Of a DNA stretch of 5,432 bases, positions 1-4,766 are shown piece by piece. Origin of the DNA: an uncultured Collinsella sp. (lineage in GTDB: Bacteria > Actinomycetota > Coriobacteriia > Coriobacteriales > Coriobacteriaceae); assembly GCA_902475475.1 (NCBI GenBank), contig CABRZY010000125.1:1-5432 (forward strand), written 5' to 3'. The notes below the pieces were generated by a model. The model was given only the letters and a program-made list of their open reading frames with translations. It ran no database searches and was not told the origin of the DNA. The position numbers and the translations under genes are program-made. Numbering within the stretch: the stretch's first letter is position 1; every line of letters starts with the position of its first letter.

Positions 1-272
1 TCTTCCAGGTCGAGATCGTGGTCGAGTGCCTGGACCGCATGGGCCTGCTCAAGGATGTCACCATTGCCATTGGCGATGCGGGAGGCAATATCCTTTCTGC
101 CGCCACGTCGACCAACCGCGAGGGTATTGCAACCCTGCGCTTTATGGTCGAGATCTCGGACGCGAGTGGTCTGGATCCGCTGCTGGCCTCTATCAGCAGC
201 GTTGACTCGGTCTACGACGCGCGCCGCCTGATGCCCGGCGAGGGTGGAGCCCAGCTTAAGCGCCGCGTTTAA
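1..272 (+). CDS. relA: RelA/SpoT-type (p)ppGpp synthetase/hydrolase, C-terminal ACT domain (5' end missing)
   Basis: This is the 3' end of a gene that enters from the left edge, with its first complete codon at position 3 and a TAA stop at 270-272. About 89 residues are visible. They match the C-terminal ACT domain of long RelA/SpoT homologues: a beta strand leading into ECLDRMGLLKDVT, then a segment containing GNILSA and STNREGIATLRF, ending with a VYDARR-type strand. In this family the ACT domain is regulatory: it senses ribosome or amino-acid state and controls the N-terminal hydrolase and synthetase domains, which make and degrade (p)ppGpp in the cytoplasm. Those catalytic domains lie outside the window, so bifunctionality cannot be judged. 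The family call rests on recognised sequence pattern. Another ACT-domain protein is possible but fits less well. The hydrolase gene follows after 84 bases. Confidence 0.85.
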   Translation, partial: FQVEIVVECLDRMGLLKDVTIAIGDAGGNILSAATSTNREGIATLRFMVEISDASGLDPLLASISSVDSVYDARRLMPGEGGAQLKRRV

Positions 273-283
273 TCGCGACGAAC

Positions 284-311
284 GTGCCACATTGTCGATA
301 TTCGCTACACT
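284..311 (+). promoter_or_regulatory. Weak candidate promoter for the MBL hydrolase gene
   Basis: A possible -35 GTGCCA (284-289) and -10 TACACT (306-311) are separated by 16 bp. The -10 sits in the string TCGCTACA, which recurs at the better candidate promoter before the transglutaminase gene. Transcription would start near 318, inside the palindrome at 309-336. The -35 match is poor, and the hydrolase gene could equally be read through from the rel gene. Confidence 0.28.
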
Positions 312-336
312 CGAGGCATCGTTTGATGCCTCGAGT
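309..336. repeat. Perfect 12-bp inverted repeat with a 4-base spacer (operator or RNA hairpin)
   Basis: The left arm (309-320) and right arm (325-336) are exact reverse complements, separated by GTTT. The element lies between the rel stop codon and the ribosome-binding site of the hydrolase gene. No run of T's follows the right arm on the + strand, and none follows on the - strand, so it is not a standard intrinsic terminator. It touches the candidate -10 at 306-311, so it could be a repressor operator at the transcription start. In a read-through transcript it would instead form a stable 5' hairpin about 7 bases upstream of the purine-rich ribosome-binding site. Confidence 0.65.
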
Positions 337-356
337 TCTATAGAGAGGAGAGGGAC

Positions 357-1040
357 ATGAGTGCTGTGTCCTTGGATGTAACTCCCAAGGGATCGGTCGA
401 GATCGAGACGCTTGTAAACGGTCCCATTCAGACCAATAGCTATGCTGTTATTTCGGACAATGAGTGTGTGATTATCGACCCCGCATGGGAAGGCGAGCGC
501 TTGGTAGAGCATATTCGAGCCAAGCATCCCGGCGTACGCATACTTGGCGCCGTATGCACTCATGGCCATGCCGATCATGTTGGTGGTGTTGCCGGCGTAC
601 GAACCACCGTTGGCGAGGGCTGCCAGTATGAGCTGTGTGCTAAGGATGTGGCGGTGCCGCATGCGAACATCGAGGAACAGCGAGCTATGTGGGGCATTGA
701 GACGCCCGATCCCGGGGAGCCGACGCGCCTGCTCGCCGAGGGCGATGCTATCGAGGTTGGCGATATCTGCCTGCAGGTGATCGAGACACCAGGGCATACG
801 CCGGGCGGGATCGTCTTGTTCGCCGCCACCGAGCAGGGAAGCATCGCCTTTGTTGGCGACACCCTGTTCCCGGGCAGCCACGGCCGCACCGATCTTGCCG
901 GTGGCGACGAGGCGGCGATTCTGCGCTCGCTCTCCAAGCTCGCCCGGCTTCTCCCGCCCGATACCGTTTGCCTAACCGGGCATGGCGATTCGACCACCAT
1001 GGCACGCGAGCTCATGCAGAACCCTTTCATGCGGGTGTAG
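357..1040 (+). CDS. Metallo-beta-lactamase-fold hydrolase, glyoxalase II-like (YcbL type)
   Basis: This is a 227-residue cytosolic protein with no signal peptide or membrane segment. The metal-binding signature THGHADH is at residues 68-74. Further metal ligands of the fold are visible: H147 in ETPGHTPGG, D168 in GDTLF, and H209 in the GHG near the C-terminus. The GRTDL segment (176-180) and the NPF-containing tail are typical of the short YcbL/glyoxalase-II-like group. The length fits this group, which lacks the longer C-terminal substrate domain of classical hydroxyacylglutathione hydrolase. The likely reaction is hydrolysis of a thioester or similar ester at a two-metal site. The substrate is unknown, and calling it a true glyoxalase II would go beyond the evidence. 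The ATG at 357 follows a strong purine-rich ribosome-binding site (343-355). The rel gene lies upstream, so the two may be co-transcribed. Confidence 0.9.
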   Translation: MSAVSLDVTPKGSVEIETLVNGPIQTNSYAVISDNECVIIDPAWEGERLVEHIRAKHPGVRILGAVCTHGHADHVGGVAGVRTTVGEGCQYELCAKDVAVPHANIEEQRAMWGIETPDPGEPTRLLAEGDAIEVGDICLQVIETPGHTPGGIVLFAATEQGSIAFVGDTLFPGSHGRTDLAGGDEAAILRSLSKLARLLPPDTVCLTGHGDSTTMARELMQNPFMRV

Positions 1041-1070
1041 CTTTATAGTCAGCTTCTAAAGCACGAGAAG

Positions 1071-1145
1071 CGTCCAAACGTCAAGCTATTTTTCCCCAAC
1101 GGGTCAATTTCGTAGGGCAAACGGTCAAAAAAGTCTGTTTGGACG
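1071..1145. repeat. Inverted 9-mers flanking spaced GTCAA repeats upstream of fba
   Basis: An exact 9-base inverted repeat has arms CGTCCAAAC (1071-1079) and GTTTGGACG (1137-1145), with 57 bases between them. GTCAA occurs three times in the same orientation, at 1080-1084, 1103-1107 and 1124-1128, each preceded by ACG or ACGG. The spacing is 23 and 21 bp, about two helical turns, which is the arrangement expected of multiple sites for a DNA-binding protein on one face. The block lies just upstream of the fba promoter. No regulator can be named, and chance is not excluded for such short words. Confidence 0.4.
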
Positions 1146-1148
1146 ATA

Positions 1149-1194
1149 TTCGTGAACAAACGAACGTTTATGCTCGGGTGCGCCGTGGTAAAAT
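1149..1194 (+). promoter_or_regulatory. Probable fba promoter with extended -10 and an upstream dyad
   Basis: An extended -10, TGG-TAAAAT, lies at 1186-1194, and transcription would start near 1201. The best -35 candidate is poor (around TTTATG, 1167-1172), which is tolerated when a TGn extension is present. A short dyad, TTCGT-gaacaa-ACGAA (1149-1164), sits directly upstream of the -35 position and could be an operator. The leader would be about 34 bases long and carries AGGAGG at 1221-1226. Confidence 0.55.
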
Positions 1195-1234
1195 CACAGG
1201 CGTTATCGGAGCAACCTTACAGGAGGTTTCTTTT

Positions 1235-2101
1235 ATGCTCGTCAACGCAGCAGACATGCTCAAGAAGGCCGAAGCCGGCAAGTACGGTCTCGGTGCCTTC
1301 AACACCAACAACCTCGAGTGGACCCTGGCTATTCTCCAGGCCGCCGAGGAGGCCAAGTCTCCGCTGATCCTTCAGTGCACCGCTGGTGCCGCTAAGTGGA
1401 TGGGCGGTTTCAAGGTCTGCGCCGACATGGTCAAGGCTGCCGTCGAGGCCACGGGCGTTACCGTTCCCGTCGCCCTTCACCTCGATCACGGTTCTTACGA
1501 GGACTGCTTCAAGTGCATCGAGGCCGGCTTCACGTCCATCATGTATGACGGCTCTCACGAGGAGACCTTCCAGCTTAACCTCGACCGCACCAAGGAGCTC
1601 GTTGAGCTTGCCCACTCCAAGGGCATGTCCATCGAGGCCGAGGTCGGCGGCATCGGCGGCACCGAGGACGGCGTGACCTCCAGCGGCGAGCTCGCTGATC
1701 CTGCTGAGTGCAAGCAGATTGCTGACCTGGGCGTCGACTTCCTCGCCTGCGGCATCGGCAACATCCACGGCGTCTATCCCGCCGACTGGGCTGGCCTTTC
1801 CTTCGAGCGTCTGGGCGAGATCAAGGCTCAGACCGGCGACCTGCCCCTCGTCCTGCACGGTGGCACCGGCATCCCCGAGGATCAGATCAAGAAGGCCATC
1901 TCCCTGGGTATCTCCAAGATCAACGTCAACACCGATCTGCAGCTCGTCTTCGCCAAGGGTGTTCGCGAGTACATCGAGGCCGGCAAGGATCAGCAGGGCA
2001 AGGGCTTTGACCCCCGCAAGCTCCTCAAGCCTGGTCGCGACAACATCGTTGCCCGCACCAAGGAGCTCATGGAGGAGTTTGGCTCCGTCAACAAGGCGTA
2101 A
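1235..2101 (+). CDS. fba: Class II fructose-1,6-bisphosphate aldolase
   Basis: This is a zinc-dependent aldolase of 288 residues that reversibly splits fructose-1,6-bisphosphate into dihydroxyacetone phosphate and glyceraldehyde-3-phosphate in glycolysis and gluconeogenesis. The catalytic aspartate is D84 in LHLDHGS. Probable zinc ligands are H85, H178 (in GIGNIHGVYP) and H208 (in LVLHGGTGI). EAEVGGIGG (134-142) and the phosphate-binding KINVNTDLQ (228-236) are also present. The length is that of the compact FbaA/GatY type, not the longer E. coli FbaA. Tagatose-bisphosphate aldolases share these motifs, but the lone housekeeping context and strong codon bias favour the glycolytic enzyme. The frame stays open back to 1139, but the ATG at 1235 is chosen because AGGAGG lies 8 bases upstream and the normal N-terminus MLVNAADMLKKA begins there. 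The very strong C/G-ending codon bias points to high expression. Confidence 0.95.
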   Translation: MLVNAADMLKKAEAGKYGLGAFNTNNLEWTLAILQAAEEAKSPLILQCTAGAAKWMGGFKVCADMVKAAVEATGVTVPVALHLDHGSYEDCFKCIEAGFTSIMYDGSHEETFQLNLDRTKELVELAHSKGMSIEAEVGGIGGTEDGVTSSGELADPAECKQIADLGVDFLACGIGNIHGVYPADWAGLSFERLGEIKAQTGDLPLVLHGGTGIPEDQIKKAISLGISKINVNTDLQLVFAKGVREYIEAGKDQQGKGFDPRKLLKPGRDNIVARTKELMEEFGSVNKA

Positions 2102-2232
2102 GTAGCGGTTTAACTTCCCGCCGGAGGCCCCGGTTCCCCTACGCTGTTTCCCTCGCGCTCACCTGGCTTCGCCAGAAGTCGCGCGACGGAATCAGCTCCG
2201 GGGAAACGGGGCCTCCTTCGTTAACTCGCTAC
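2102..2232. repeat. 131-nt long imperfect palindrome (giant hairpin) directly after fba
   Basis: The element begins at the first base after the fba stop codon and folds end to end. Outer arms 2102-2114 and 2220-2232 pair except for one mismatch and one wobble. Arms 2123-2139 and 2200-2216 pair over 17 positions with a single G/A mismatch. Inside these, 2143-2146 pairs with 2193-2196, 2148-2151 with 2188-2191, 2153-2158 with 2181-2186, and 2163-2167 with 2171-2175 around a TTC loop. About 46 Watson-Crick pairs result. No T-run follows on either strand, so it is not a canonical terminator. It resembles a REP/BIME-like or MITE-like palindromic element, which could protect the fba mRNA 3' end. 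No clear target-site duplication is visible at the edges. Confidence 0.75.
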
Positions 2233-2293
2233 AGGGTTACTGGGCGGAATTCATTTTTATGGGTACCGTTTATCGGTGTTGAGGGTTCCTTTA

Positions 2294-2323
2294 TTGGGGC
2301 TTTCTTTTTTATCTCGCTACAAT
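2294..2323 (+). promoter_or_regulatory. Candidate promoter for the transglutaminase-like gene
   Basis: A -10 TACAAT (2318-2323) lies 18 bp from a half-matching -35 TTGGGG (2294-2299). The predicted start near 2330 gives a leader of about 28 bases containing GGAG at 2348-2351. This arrangement also argues against the upstream in-frame ATG at 2322, which lies inside the -10. The T-rich run at 2301-2310 follows only a weak, GU-rich stem, so it is at best a poor terminator for upstream reads. Confidence 0.45.
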
Positions 2324-2357
2324 GTGCTTCAAGAGTTCTAATGACTTGGAGTTTGGT

Positions 2358-3791
2358 ATGGCTGTTATTGATGTGCTGCCTTCGGATGGGAAGGTTATTG
2401 ACGAGGGCCCTGTTGGTTGCTCTGTTGATGTTTGCTGTGATGATTTTCGTCATCTCGATATTGGACTGCCGCCCGAGGTTCTTCGTCTCAAGGATGCCGG
2501 CTATTTGACGCAGGCTGTTGCTGCCTGCGATCGCCTTTTGGAGCAGAACCCTGAGCCTTCGCTGGCTGCTTGTGTTCGTGCCGAGCGGTATCGCATGCTC
2601 GAGACGCCGCTTCATTTTTCGGTGTCGCGTGATCGAGCCATTGCGATGATTCGCGAGGAGTGGCCTGAGTTTACCGAAGAGCAGTTTGATGACCTGATTA
2701 ACCGTAAGCGAATTGACTGGCGCTTTATCGATGGCGCGCTGTTTGTTCTCGACAACTTCCTCGATTCGCTTCGCGTGTACCCCAAGGAGGTTCCGGGCCT
2801 GCGTCCCGATTCTACGGACGGCATCGCGCTGCGTAACCAGATGCTCAGGGAGATGGAGTCGCAAAACGGGTTGGCTCGCGTCATCACGCTTAAGGCATCC
2901 GTGTCTGTCCCCGGGGCTCTGCAGGGAGAGGCTGTTCGCGCGTGGCTACCCGTTGCCGCCGCCTGCCGTCAACAGTCTCAAATCGAGGTTCTCGATATGA
3001 CGTCGGGGGGTACCGTTGCCTCTGAAAACGTTTCGGCTCGTACTGCCTCTTGGACATCTTCGACTGAACATTCATTCTCGGTGACCTATCGCTATCACAT
3101 AGATGCCGCCTATTGCGATATCTATGGTGGCGCGCTCCCATCGCATACGTGCATGGACACGCCGCTGCCCGTGGACACTTCCGAGGACCGTCCGCACATT
3201 GCGTTTACGCCGTACCTGCGACAGTTGACGGAGCGTGTTGTTGACGGGTTCGAGGATCCGCTCGATCGCGCTCGTGCTATCTATGATTACCTGACACAGC
3301 ATATCGACTATCGCTATCAGCCACCGTACCTGCTTTTGGGATCTATTGCCGACGACTGTGCGCATTCTTTACGCGGCGATTGCGGCGTTATGGCGCTCAC
3401 GTTTATCACCATGTGCCGCATCGCGGGCGTGCCTGCCCGTTGGCAGAGCGGCCTGTATGTTGCTCCCGATTCGGTGGGGCCGCACGATTGGGCCGAGTTC
3501 TACACACCCCAGACCGGTTGGCTTAACGCCGACGTATCGTTCGGTTCCTCGGCGCGCAGGATGGGGGAGGAGTGGCGTCGCCAGCACTACTTTGGCAACC
3601 TCGACCCGTGGCGTATGGTGGCCAACAATCGATTCCAGGCTGAATTTGTGCCTGCTTTCGATGGCATGCGCGAGGATCCCTATGACAACCAGATGGGCGA
3701 GGCCTCGGTTGATGGGCGTGGATGTCGTAAGCGGGAGATGTTGCGCAAGGTTGAGCTTATCGAAATGCTCGAAGTTCCATTTTCGGACTAA
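2358..3791 (+). CDS. Transglutaminase-like (cysteine protease fold) domain protein
   Basis: This is a 477-residue protein with a C-terminal transglutaminase-like core (about 285-400). The catalytic triad is visible: C342 in RGDCGVMALTF, H376 in PHDWAEF and D392 in NADVSFG. The helix after the cysteine (TMCRIAGVPARW) is typical of bacterial Transglut_core proteins, which are mostly peptidases or amidases. Residues 1-170 form a polar region that I do not recognise; 175-260 looks strand-rich, as in the domain that often precedes this core. There is no signal peptide or membrane segment, so the protein is probably cytosolic. The ATG at 2358 is chosen because GGAG (2348-2351) lies 6 bases upstream; the frame extends to an ATG at 2322, but that has no ribosome-binding site and overlaps a promoter element. 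T-ending codons are more frequent than in fba or infC, fitting modest expression. The substrate is unknown. Confidence 0.88.
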   Translation: MAVIDVLPSDGKVIDEGPVGCSVDVCCDDFRHLDIGLPPEVLRLKDAGYLTQAVAACDRLLEQNPEPSLAACVRAERYRMLETPLHFSVSRDRAIAMIREEWPEFTEEQFDDLINRKRIDWRFIDGALFVLDNFLDSLRVYPKEVPGLRPDSTDGIALRNQMLREMESQNGLARVITLKASVSVPGALQGEAVRAWLPVAAACRQQSQIEVLDMTSGGTVASENVSARTASWTSSTEHSFSVTYRYHIDAAYCDIYGGALPSHTCMDTPLPVDTSEDRPHIAFTPYLRQLTERVVDGFEDPLDRARAIYDYLTQHIDYRYQPPYLLLGSIADDCAHSLRGDCGVMALTFITMCRIAGVPARWQSGLYVAPDSVGPHDWAEFYTPQTGWLNADVSFGSSARRMGEEWRRQHYFGNLDPWRMVANNRFQAEFVPAFDGMREDPYDNQMGEASVDGRGCRKREMLRKVELIEMLEVPFSD

Positions 3792-3805
3792 TCAACAGAA
3801 AGCTG

Positions 3806-3814
3806 TGATAAACT
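3806..3814 (+). promoter_or_regulatory. Extended -10 element of the tRNA-Leu promoter
   Basis: TGA-TAAACT (3806-3814) is an extended -10 sited to start transcription near 3821, about 10 bases before the mature tRNA 5' end. No good -35 is seen; the region where it would lie overlaps the end of the transglutaminase gene. Confidence 0.5.
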
Positions 3815-3830
3815 AACTCACGCATTACGT

Positions 3831-3917
3831 GCCCGAGTGGCGGAATTGGCAGACGCAGTGGACTCAAAATCCACCGTTGGCAACAACGTGCGAGTTCGAG
3901 TCTCGCCTCGGGCACCA
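3831..3917 (+). tRNA. tRNA-Leu, anticodon CAA
   Basis: This is a complete class II tRNA of 87 nt with an encoded CCA end (3915-3917). The acceptor arms GCCCGAG (3831-3837) and CTCGGGC (3907-3913) pair perfectly. The anticodon stem GTGGA/TCCAC (3858-3862, 3870-3874) closes the loop CTCAAAA, giving anticodon CAA at 3865-3867, which reads UUG. A long variable arm (about 3875-3889) contains a CGTTG/CAACG stem, and the T arm GCGAG/CTCGC closes the loop TTCGAGT (3895-3901). The long variable arm and the anticodon make leucine certain in practice. The gene has its own promoter element and a downstream terminator, so it is a single-gene unit between the transglutaminase gene and the infC operon. Confidence 0.97.
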
Positions 3918-3936
3918 TACATGCAAGTGAGCGTTC

Positions 3937-3958
3937 AAGGGGGTCAAGGCCCCTTTTT
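3937..3958 (+). terminator. Intrinsic terminator after tRNA-Leu
   Basis: A stem AAGGGG/CCCCTT (3937-3942 with 3950-3955) has a 7-base loop and continues into a run of five T's (3954-3958), two of which take part in the stem. It lies 20 bases after the tRNA CCA end and separates the tRNA from the infC leader. Confidence 0.75.
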
Positions 3959-3988
3959 CGTGTACGTAATGTGATAACGCGCTGTACG

Positions 3989-3997
3989 TGTTATTAT
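3989..3997 (+). promoter_or_regulatory. Extended -10 of the infC-rpmI-rplT promoter
   Basis: TGT-TATTAT (3989-3997) matches an extended -10 with five of six consensus bases in the hexamer. The predicted start is near 4004, the first base of the first leader hairpin. The sequence 16-18 bp upstream has no convincing -35. It lies just downstream of the tRNA terminator, where an independent operon promoter is expected. Confidence 0.55.
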
Positions 3998-4003
3998 TCG
4001 CAA

Positions 4004-4160
4004 GGCGTTGTTCCCGCAATGCCCTAAAGAGGAACCCGAGGGTTCCCACCTTTTGGCGCCAATGAGCAGCTGACTGGTCATACAACCTAGATTCCCTTCC
4101 TCATACCGAGGATGTCTATGTGTACGACCTGGTTGCAAAGAAGCGCCGGGTTATTTTTTT
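4004..4160 (+). promoter_or_regulatory. Structured infC leader, probable transcription attenuator
   Basis: About 157 nt of 5' leader contain consecutive local hairpins. P1 pairs 4004-4010 with 4017-4023. P2 is AAAG-a-GGAACC with a CGAG loop and GGTTCC-cac-CTTT (4026-4053). P3 is 4062-4069 with 4074-4081, with one mismatch. P4 is CCTC/GAGG (4099-4102 with 4108-4111). The last is a terminator-like hairpin with a T-run at 4126-4160. The terminator's right arm could instead pair with P2: AACCCG (4033-4038) is an exact complement of CGGGTT (4147-4152). Leaders of infC-rpmI-rplT operons in Firmicutes and Proteobacteria are controlled by L20, so L20 binding is the leading guess. I cannot match this RNA to a known family by eye. 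Confidence 0.55.
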
Positions 4161-4174
4161 ATGAATGGAGGTAG
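4118..4174 (+). CDS. Possible 18-codon leader peptide overlapping the attenuator
   Basis: An ATG at 4118 lies 6 bases after GAGG (4108-4111) and opens a frame of 18 codons to a TAG at 4172-4174. The predicted peptide is MCTTWLQRSAGLFFYEWR. The frame runs through the terminator stem and its T-run, covers the infC Shine-Dalgarno sequence, and stops 5 bases before the infC AUA codon. If translated, the ribosome would melt the terminator and could re-initiate on infC. Against this, its ribosome-binding site is inside hairpin P4, and the composition is explained by the terminator itself. It may be a chance open frame. Confidence 0.2.
   Translation: MCTTWLQRSAGLFFYEWR
4126..4160 (+). terminator. 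Terminator-like hairpin immediately before infC
   Basis: Arms 4126-4132 (GACCTGG) and 4146-4152 (CCGGGTT) pair over 7 positions, two of them G-U, around a 13-base loop. They are followed by an A and seven T's (4154-4160). The stem is moderate, but the T-run is the longest in the window. It lies between the operon promoter and the infC ribosome-binding site, so it should be conditional and not constitutive. Confidence 0.55.
4167..4171 (+). promoter_or_regulatory. Shine-Dalgarno sequence that sets the infC AUA start
   Basis: GGAGG at 4167-4171 is the only strong ribosome-binding site near infC. It is 8 bases from the AUA at 4180 and overlaps the in-frame ATG at 4165. That ATG has only a T-run upstream and cannot be served by this site. 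Confidence 0.8.
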
Positions 4175-4179
4175 GGAAA

Positions 4180-4734
4180 ATAGCTAAGTCTGATGACACC
4201 CGCATCAACGACGAGATCACCGCATCTTCGTGCCGTTTGATTGGCGTCGATGGCTCTCAGCTCGGCCTGTTCGCTATCCGCGATGCCCAGCGCGTTGCTG
4301 ACGATCAGGGTCTCGACCTGGTCGAGATCGCTCCCAACGCGGAGCCGCCGGTCTGCAAGGTCATGGACTATGGTAAGTTCAAGTACCAGCAGGCCATGAA
4401 GGCCAAGGCCGCTCGTAAGAACCAGTCCAAGGTCGAGGTCAAGGAAATGAAGTTCCGACCCAAGATTGACGTTGGCGATTACGAGACCAAGAAGGGCCAC
4501 GTTCTGCGTTTCCTCAAGAAGGGCGCACGCGTTAAGATCACCATCATGTTCCGCGGCCGTGAGATGGCTCACCCGGAGCAGGGCCTTAACGTTCTCGAGC
4601 GTCTCGCCGAGGATCTCAAGCCTTACGCTACGGTCGAGTCCAAGCCTAAGATGGAAGGCCGTAACATGCTTATGCTGCTCGCCCCGATTAAGGGCGCCTT
4701 CGATGAGGATAAAGCGGCAAGCGATACTAAGTAA
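4180..4734 (+). CDS. infC: Translation initiation factor IF-3, probable AUA start
   Basis: IF3 binds the 30S subunit, keeps it free of 50S, and checks the start codon and initiator tRNA. From AUA at 4180 (read as Met) the protein has 184 residues, the usual size. The N-terminal domain runs about 1-75, with the family opening TRINDEI and RLIG.DG, and includes the IF3 signature KVMDYGKFKY (60-69). A lysine-rich linker follows, then the C-terminal 30S-binding domain (about 88-172), containing KEMKFRPKID and ITIMFRGREMAHPEQG. An in-frame ATG at 4165 would add five residues (MEVGK), but it lacks a ribosome-binding site and its codons are the Shine-Dalgarno sequence itself. Non-canonical starts on infC (AUU in E. 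coli) are known to give IF3 autoregulation. This is the first gene of infC-rpmI-rplT, behind a probable attenuator. Confidence 0.95.
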   Translation: MAKSDDTRINDEITASSCRLIGVDGSQLGLFAIRDAQRVADDQGLDLVEIAPNAEPPVCKVMDYGKFKYQQAMKAKAARKNQSKVEVKEMKFRPKIDVGDYETKKGHVLRFLKKGARVKITIMFRGREMAHPEQGLNVLERLAEDLKPYATVESKPKMEGRNMLMLLAPIKGAFDEDKAASDTK

Positions 4735-4766
4735 CTAGTGTTCTGTAACCGATTAAGGAGTATTTC

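Noticed and set aside
575..1030. 151-codon open frame on the - strand inside the hydrolase gene
   Set aside because: It is antisense to a well-supported metallo-beta-lactamase-fold gene, and its peptide is arginine/serine/proline-rich as expected of shadow translation.
1052..1093. Possible terminator after the hydrolase gene
   Set aside because: GCTTCT/AGAAGC (1052-1057 with 1066-1071) forms only a 6-bp stem with an 8-base loop. The nearest T-run (1089-1093) is 17 bases further on, so it does not make a convincing intrinsic terminator.
1139..1234. N-terminal extension of the aldolase frame to an ATG at 1139
   Set aside because: It has no ribosome-binding site, it runs through the promoter and repeat region, and the standard aldolase N-terminus with an AGGAGG 8 bases upstream begins at 1235.
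1217..1858. 213-codon open frame on the - strand inside fba
   Set aside because: It is a shadow of the strongly C/G-ending codon use of fba. The peptide is low-complexity (A, G, L, V, D) and matches no family I recognise.
2229..2864. 211-codon open frame on the - strand over the start of the transglutaminase-like gene
   Set aside because: It crosses the promoter region and the opposite strand of a gene with a clear catalytic triad. No domain is recognisable in the peptide.
4004..4160. The infC leader as an independent small RNA such as 6S RNA, SRP RNA or a T-box
   Set aside because: I see no SRP core motif and no T-box sequence, and the two ends do not form a long closing helix like 6S RNA. 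Its position directly before infC favours a leader, though a separate RNA is not fully excluded.
4161..4187. Eight-codon frame from the ATG at 4161 overlapping the infC start
   Set aside because: It is preceded only by the T-run, with no ribosome-binding site, and is far too short to support without conservation data.
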